DNA of 8,431 bases, taken from NCBI GenBank assembly GCA_023434205.1, contig JAEYTB010000034.1, positions 1 to 8,431 on the forward strand, read 5' to 3'. Positions 5,855-8,431 of the stretch are shown here, in pieces. The number at the start of each line of letters is the position of its first letter. Positions within the stretch are counted from its first letter, which is position 1. The DNA is from Planctomycetota bacterium (GTDB lineage: Bacteria; Planctomycetota; Phycisphaerae; Phycisphaerales; UBA1924). A program made the position numbers and the translations under genes. The notes beneath the pieces are model-generated. The model was not told the DNA's origin, did no database searches, and saw only the letters and a list, made by a program, of their open reading frames with translations.

Positions 5855-6817
5855 ATGGACGCGACGGCCAACCCGATCCCGGGCATCCCCCTGCTGCCCG
5901 ATCCCAAGATGCACCTCGTCACCCCGGCCGCGCCGGGCACGGGGGTCGTCGTCAGCAACGAGCGCTGCACCGCGTCCGCCAAGGCCGCCTCCTTCACGCG
6001 CCACATCGCGATCGACGTCTCACGCACGGCGCTCGCCGGCAACTTCATCTCCGGCCAGTCCTTCGGCGTCGTGCCCCCCGGCCTGGACGCCCACGGTAAG
6101 CCGCACAAGCTCCGCCTCTACTCCATCTCCTCCCCCACCCGCGGCGAGGACGGCCAGGGCAAGGTCCTCTCCACCACCGTCAAGCGCACCATCGATGAGC
6201 ACCACGACACCGGGAAGCTGTTCCTGGGGGTCGCCTCCAACTTCCTGTGCGACCTCAAGCCCGGCGATGAGGTCAAGGTCACCGGTCCCAACGGCAAGCG
6301 GTTTGTCCTCCCGGCTGACCCGACCGCCCATGACTACATCTTCTTCGCCACGGGGACGGGCATCGCCCCGTTCCGCGGCATGCTGCTGGACCTCTTCCAG
6401 GCCCGCAGCCCGTCGCGCGTGGTGCTCGTCATGGGCTCGCCCTACGCCACCGACCTGCTTTACCACAAAGAGCTGCTTGCGTGGCAGGAGGAGCACGACA
6501 CCTTCACCTACCTCACCGCGATCAGCCGCGAGAAGAACGCCGACGGCGGGGCGTGCTACTGCCACGAGCGGCTGCGCCGCAGCCGCGATGTGCTCGTCCC
6601 CCTGCTCGAGCGGGAGCGGACCCTGATCTACGTGTGCGGCATCGCGGGGATGGAGCTGGGCGTAATGCAGCGGCTGACCTCGGAGCTCCCCCCGACCGTG
6701 CGTGACCAGTACGTGCAGGTGGACGCCGAGGCCGCCGCGGACGTGGAGGGCTGGACCCGCCGGATGATCCACAAGCAGGTCCGCCCCACCCGCCGGATGT
6801 TCCTGGAGGTGTACTAA
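5855..6817 (+). CDS. plant-type ferredoxin--NADP(+) reductase
   Basis: This 320-aa protein matches the plant/cyanobacterial FNR family (EC 1.18.1.2), which exchanges electrons between NADPH and ferredoxin or flavodoxin using FAD. The FAD domain spans about 28-155. It has RLYSISSP (87-94), which binds the FAD isoalloxazine and phosphate, and GVASNFLCDLKPGDEVKVTG (125-144), very close to the plant GVCSNFLCDLKPGD block but with Ala in place of the first Cys. The NADP domain has GTGIAPFRGM (167-176), then SREK (224-227) and Tyr235, equivalents of the residues that read the 2'-phosphate of NADPH in plant enzymes, then CGIAGMELGV (261-270). The terminal Tyr320 in EVY is the aromatic that stacks on FAD. 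All catalytic landmarks are present. There is no signal peptide, so it is cytoplasmic. I chose ATG 5855; a TTG at 5822 would add 11 residues, and neither has a clear SD. It probably lies in one transcript with the upstream lipoprotein. Confidence 0.92.
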   Translation: MDATANPIPGIPLLPDPKMHLVTPAAPGTGVVVSNERCTASAKAASFTRHIAIDVSRTALAGNFISGQSFGVVPPGLDAHGKPHKLRLYSISSPTRGEDGQGKVLSTTVKRTIDEHHDTGKLFLGVASNFLCDLKPGDEVKVTGPNGKRFVLPADPTAHDYIFFATGTGIAPFRGMLLDLFQARSPSRVVLVMGSPYATDLLYHKELLAWQEEHDTFTYLTAISREKNADGGACYCHERLRRSRDVLVPLLERERTLIYVCGIAGMELGVMQRLTSELPPTVRDQYVQVDAEAAADVEGWTRRMIHKQVRPTRRMFLEVY

Positions 6818-6821
6818 GCTT

Positions 6822-6841
6822 CCGGGGCAGGCCGACCCCGG
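6822..6841 (+). terminator. GC hairpin after the reductase gene, no T tract
   Basis: CCGGGG (6822-6827) pairs perfectly with CCCCGG (6836-6841) across an 8-nt loop, four bases after the FNR stop codon. No T run follows, so it is either a hairpin that protects the mRNA 3' end or a non-canonical terminator. Confidence 0.4.
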
Positions 6842-6918
6842 CCCCGATACCCCCCAGGACCCGCACATCGGTGGGGTTAAGGAAATGTTGGCGCAAGGTC
6901 GGCACCGCGGTGGATCAT

Positions 6919-6947
6919 TTGACCGTCCGGAGGGGTACTGATAGGTT
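6919..6947 (+). promoter_or_regulatory. extended -10 sigma70-like promoter
   Basis: TTGACC (6919-6924) is separated by 17 bp from TAGGTT (6942-6947). TGA (6939-6941) directly precedes the -10 and gives an extended -10 element. This is the best promoter match among the protein genes of the window. It predicts a start near 6954 and a leader of about 58 nt for the gene at 7012. Confidence 0.6.
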
Positions 6948-6978
6948 GCCCCTCCTTGGTGTTTGTGCCGGAGCTGGC

Positions 6979-6993
6979 CCGGGCCCCGCCCGG
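6979..6993 (+). other. leader hairpin just before the SD
   Basis: CCGGGC (6979-6984) pairs with GCCCGG (6988-6993) across a CCC loop. It ends two bases before AGGAAGGA (6996-7003), the SD of the TTG at 7012. It leaves the SD itself free, so it may serve as a stability or standby element. Confidence 0.35.
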
Positions 6994-7011
6994 CTAGGAA
7001 GGAACGAGGCG

Positions 7012-8115
7012 TTGGACCGCAGACTGAACCGACGACACGCAGGAATCCTCGCGGCGGCACTCGCCGGCCTGACCTTCTTCGGCGGCCATGCCCTGGCGCA
7101 GGGGATCGTCGATATCCCCGCCGCGACCGTGGCGAAGGCCGTCCCCCTCTCGCCCGAAGAGCAGGCCGCCGTGAAGGCGTACGTGGACGCGTACTCGAAG
7201 AACCTCCTGGGGGATGACCCCATCCTGCTGCGGCGCGACCGCATGGCGATCCTCAGCAAGCTCGACGCGCCGCAGGTCGGGGTGCCCTTCCGGCTCGCCT
7301 ATGACGCCGAACTCCAGCCGCACATCCAGGCGATGCTGAACGACCCGCGCGAGAAGACGGTGATCAACGGCCTGGTGATCGCGGGTTCGCTCGCGACGGA
7401 CCGTTCCGTCAACCTCGTCACGAGCAAGCTCAAGGGGCCGGTGGCCGTCCGTTTCGAGGCCGCCAGCGCGCTGGGCCGCGTCTTCAAGGCCGCCGCGAAC
7501 CAGCCTCTGGGCGCCAACAACCTGCCCGCGACCGTCCGCGGCCTTGAACAGGCGATTGCTGCTGAGCAGGACCCGATCGTGCGGGATGCGCTGATCCGCG
7601 CGGCGATCCACGCCGCCGACATGACCGAGCACCGGCCCGCGGCGCTGTCCGCGATTTCGCGGGGCGTGAGCGCCGTTGTTCGCGGCGGCCAGGGCAAGGT
7701 CCCTACCGACGCCGAGCTGAACTGCCTGATCCGCGCGAGCGTCGGGGTCCGGGATATCGCCACCCGCGCCAAGGACCAGAATGTCCGCCTGCCCGCCCAG
7801 CCCGCCAAGGACGCCGCGGAGCTCGCCGGCGCCATCCTGGTGTACGTGAACAAGGTGCTGCTCGCGGCGGCGCAGCCGAACATCACGCTCGACCGGGAGC
7901 GGCTGGCCAACCTTGCCGCGAGCGCCCAGACCACCATCGAGCTCGCCGGCCCGCTGCTGGACAACAACAACATGAACCTGGGCGTCAACCTCGCGGCCAA
8001 TGTCCGCAGGGGCGACAGGAACGGCGACGCTCAGTTCGGCGTCGACGTGAACCAGAAGATTATTCCTACGCTCGGCAGGCCCCCGTTCGAGCTCCCCGCC
8101 GACCGCTTCCGCTGA
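7012..8115 (+). CDS. exported alpha-helical-repeat (HEAT-like) protein
   Basis: This 367-aa protein has no recognised function. The start is TTG 7012: AAGGA (6999-7003) lies 8 nt upstream, and the frame then opens with a signal peptide (DRRLNRRHAGILAAALAGL, then FFGGHALA) with likely cleavage after ALA at 27-29. Earlier in-frame starts lie at or before the promoter at 6919-6947 and are unlikely. The mature protein is mostly helical. Residues 50-85 contain SPEEQAAVKAYVDAYSKNLL. The region 95-225 has successive Ala-rich helix pairs with VRFEAASALGRVFKAA (146-161) and PIVRDALIRAAIHAADM (188-204), resembling HEAT/ARM repeats used for protein contacts. Later helices (266-318) continue the pattern. 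The C-terminus is polar, with VRRGDRNGDAQFGVDVNQKI (331-350); its D-R-N-G-D is loosely like a Ca-binding or dockerin-type loop. The next gene follows after 34 bp and is likely in the same transcript. Confidence 0.85.
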   Translation: MDRRLNRRHAGILAAALAGLTFFGGHALAQGIVDIPAATVAKAVPLSPEEQAAVKAYVDAYSKNLLGDDPILLRRDRMAILSKLDAPQVGVPFRLAYDAELQPHIQAMLNDPREKTVINGLVIAGSLATDRSVNLVTSKLKGPVAVRFEAASALGRVFKAAANQPLGANNLPATVRGLEQAIAAEQDPIVRDALIRAAIHAADMTEHRPAALSAISRGVSAVVRGGQGKVPTDAELNCLIRASVGVRDIATRAKDQNVRLPAQPAKDAAELAGAILVYVNKVLLAAAQPNITLDRERLANLAASAQTTIELAGPLLDNNNMNLGVNLAANVRRGDRNGDAQFGVDVNQKIIPTLGRPPFELPADRFR

Positions 8116-8149
8116 CCGCTCACCCCGACCGCCGCTGACAGGGGACGCC

Positions 8150-8431
8150 ATGGCCCGGCTGCTGGTTCCCTTCCTGCTCCTGCTGCTGCTCGTGGGCGCC
8201 TCGGTCCTGAGCGACACGCCCTCACCCCGGGCCGACTTCACGTTTATTAACCGCGGCGACGTCACCACCATGGACCTGGCGATCATGTCCTGGAAGCAGG
8301 ACTTCCGCGTCGCTCGCCTGCTCTACGAAGGGCTCACCCGCCACGACCCGCTCTCTCAGGGCCACAACACCGTCCCCGGCGTCGCGGAGCGGTGGGACGT
8401 TTCGGACGACCAGAAGACCTACACGTTCCAC
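8150..8431 (+). CDS. ABC substrate-binding protein, family 5 (partial)
   Basis: Ninety-four codons lie in the window; the gene runs off the right edge, so its 3' end is missing. ATG 8150 follows an AGGGGA (8140-8145) SD. Residues 1-19 are a hydrophobic export signal (MARLLVPFLLLLLLVGASVL). From residue 29 the sequence DFTFINRGDVTTMDLAIMSW, then RLLYEGLTRHDP (56-67), then VPGVAERWDVSDDQKTYTFH (75-94), matches the N-terminal domain of OppA/DppA-type solute-binding proteins (SBP_bac_5). In that family the L-x-E-G-L block and the A-x-x-W block ending in Y-T-F are the usual hallmarks. Such proteins capture peptides, nickel or opines in the periplasm and deliver them to an ABC importer. There is no lipobox Cys, so the protein is either free or held by an uncleaved anchor. 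Permease and ATPase genes may follow downstream, outside the window. Confidence 0.85.
   Translation, partial: MARLLVPFLLLLLLVGASVLSDTPSPRADFTFINRGDVTTMDLAIMSWKQDFRVARLLYEGLTRHDPLSQGHNTVPGVAERWDVSDDQKTYTFH

Noticed and set aside
6020..7060. Minus-strand open frame of 346 codons
   Set aside because: It is antisense to the ferredoxin-NADP reductase, whose motifs are unmistakable.
6994..8286. Minus-strand open frame of 430 codons
   Set aside because: It is antisense to the exported helical protein with its signal peptide, SD and promoter. The frame is open only because of high GC.
1..8431. CRISPR array, transposon or toxin-antitoxin module
   Set aside because: I found no regular spaced repeats, transposase, terminal inverted repeats or recognisable toxin/antitoxin pair. 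The small ORFs at 1409 and 1636 have a pair-like overlap but no family match to support such a call.

Overview
The window is very GC-rich with strong G/C at third codon positions. It carries secreted and lipidated proteins of types common in Planctomycetota: a Pro-rich exported protein with a CX4CH haem-type motif next to an SH3-like segment, and an Ala-rich coiled-coil lipoprotein. I infer a planctomycete, most likely of the Phycisphaerae. This rests on protein style, not on a marker gene. It looks like chromosomal housekeeping or accessory sequence. I see no CRISPR array, transposase, integrase or phage gene.

Layout. Positions 1-230 hold a G-rich upstream tract, a sigma70-like promoter, tRNA-Leu(GAG) and its intrinsic terminator. 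A WYL-type transcriptional regulator (228-1196, minus) converges on the tRNA. Its 212-bp upstream region (1197-1408) contains a cluster of GTCAC/GTGAC pentamers and a strong terminator-like hairpin. The 3' arm of that hairpin overlaps the ribosome binding site of a 76-codon plus-strand gene (1409-1639, GTG start). A GNAT-fold acetyltransferase (1789-2289, minus, GTG start) follows, with a very G-rich leader. From 2449 onward all genes are on the plus strand: the putative haem-binding exported protein (2449-3735), the lipoprotein (3868-5814), a plant/cyanobacterial-type ferredoxin-NADP reductase (5855-6817), an exported alpha-helical-repeat protein (7012-8115, TTG start) and the 5' end of a family 5 (oligopeptide-type) ABC substrate-binding protein (8150 to the window edge).

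Transcription units, inferred from spacing. The lipoprotein and reductase are 40 bp apart and probably co-transcribed. The helical-repeat protein has its own extended -10 promoter (6919-6947) and is followed 34 bp later by the substrate-binding protein, so these two probably form a second unit. The haem-type protein looks monocistronic.

No clearly new multi-gene system is evident. The best leads are the hairpin that doubles as terminator and SD-sequestering element before the unknown 76-aa gene, the CX4CH exported protein, the pairing of a coiled-coil lipoprotein with a plant-type FNR, and the G-quadruplex-like leader of the acetyltransferase.
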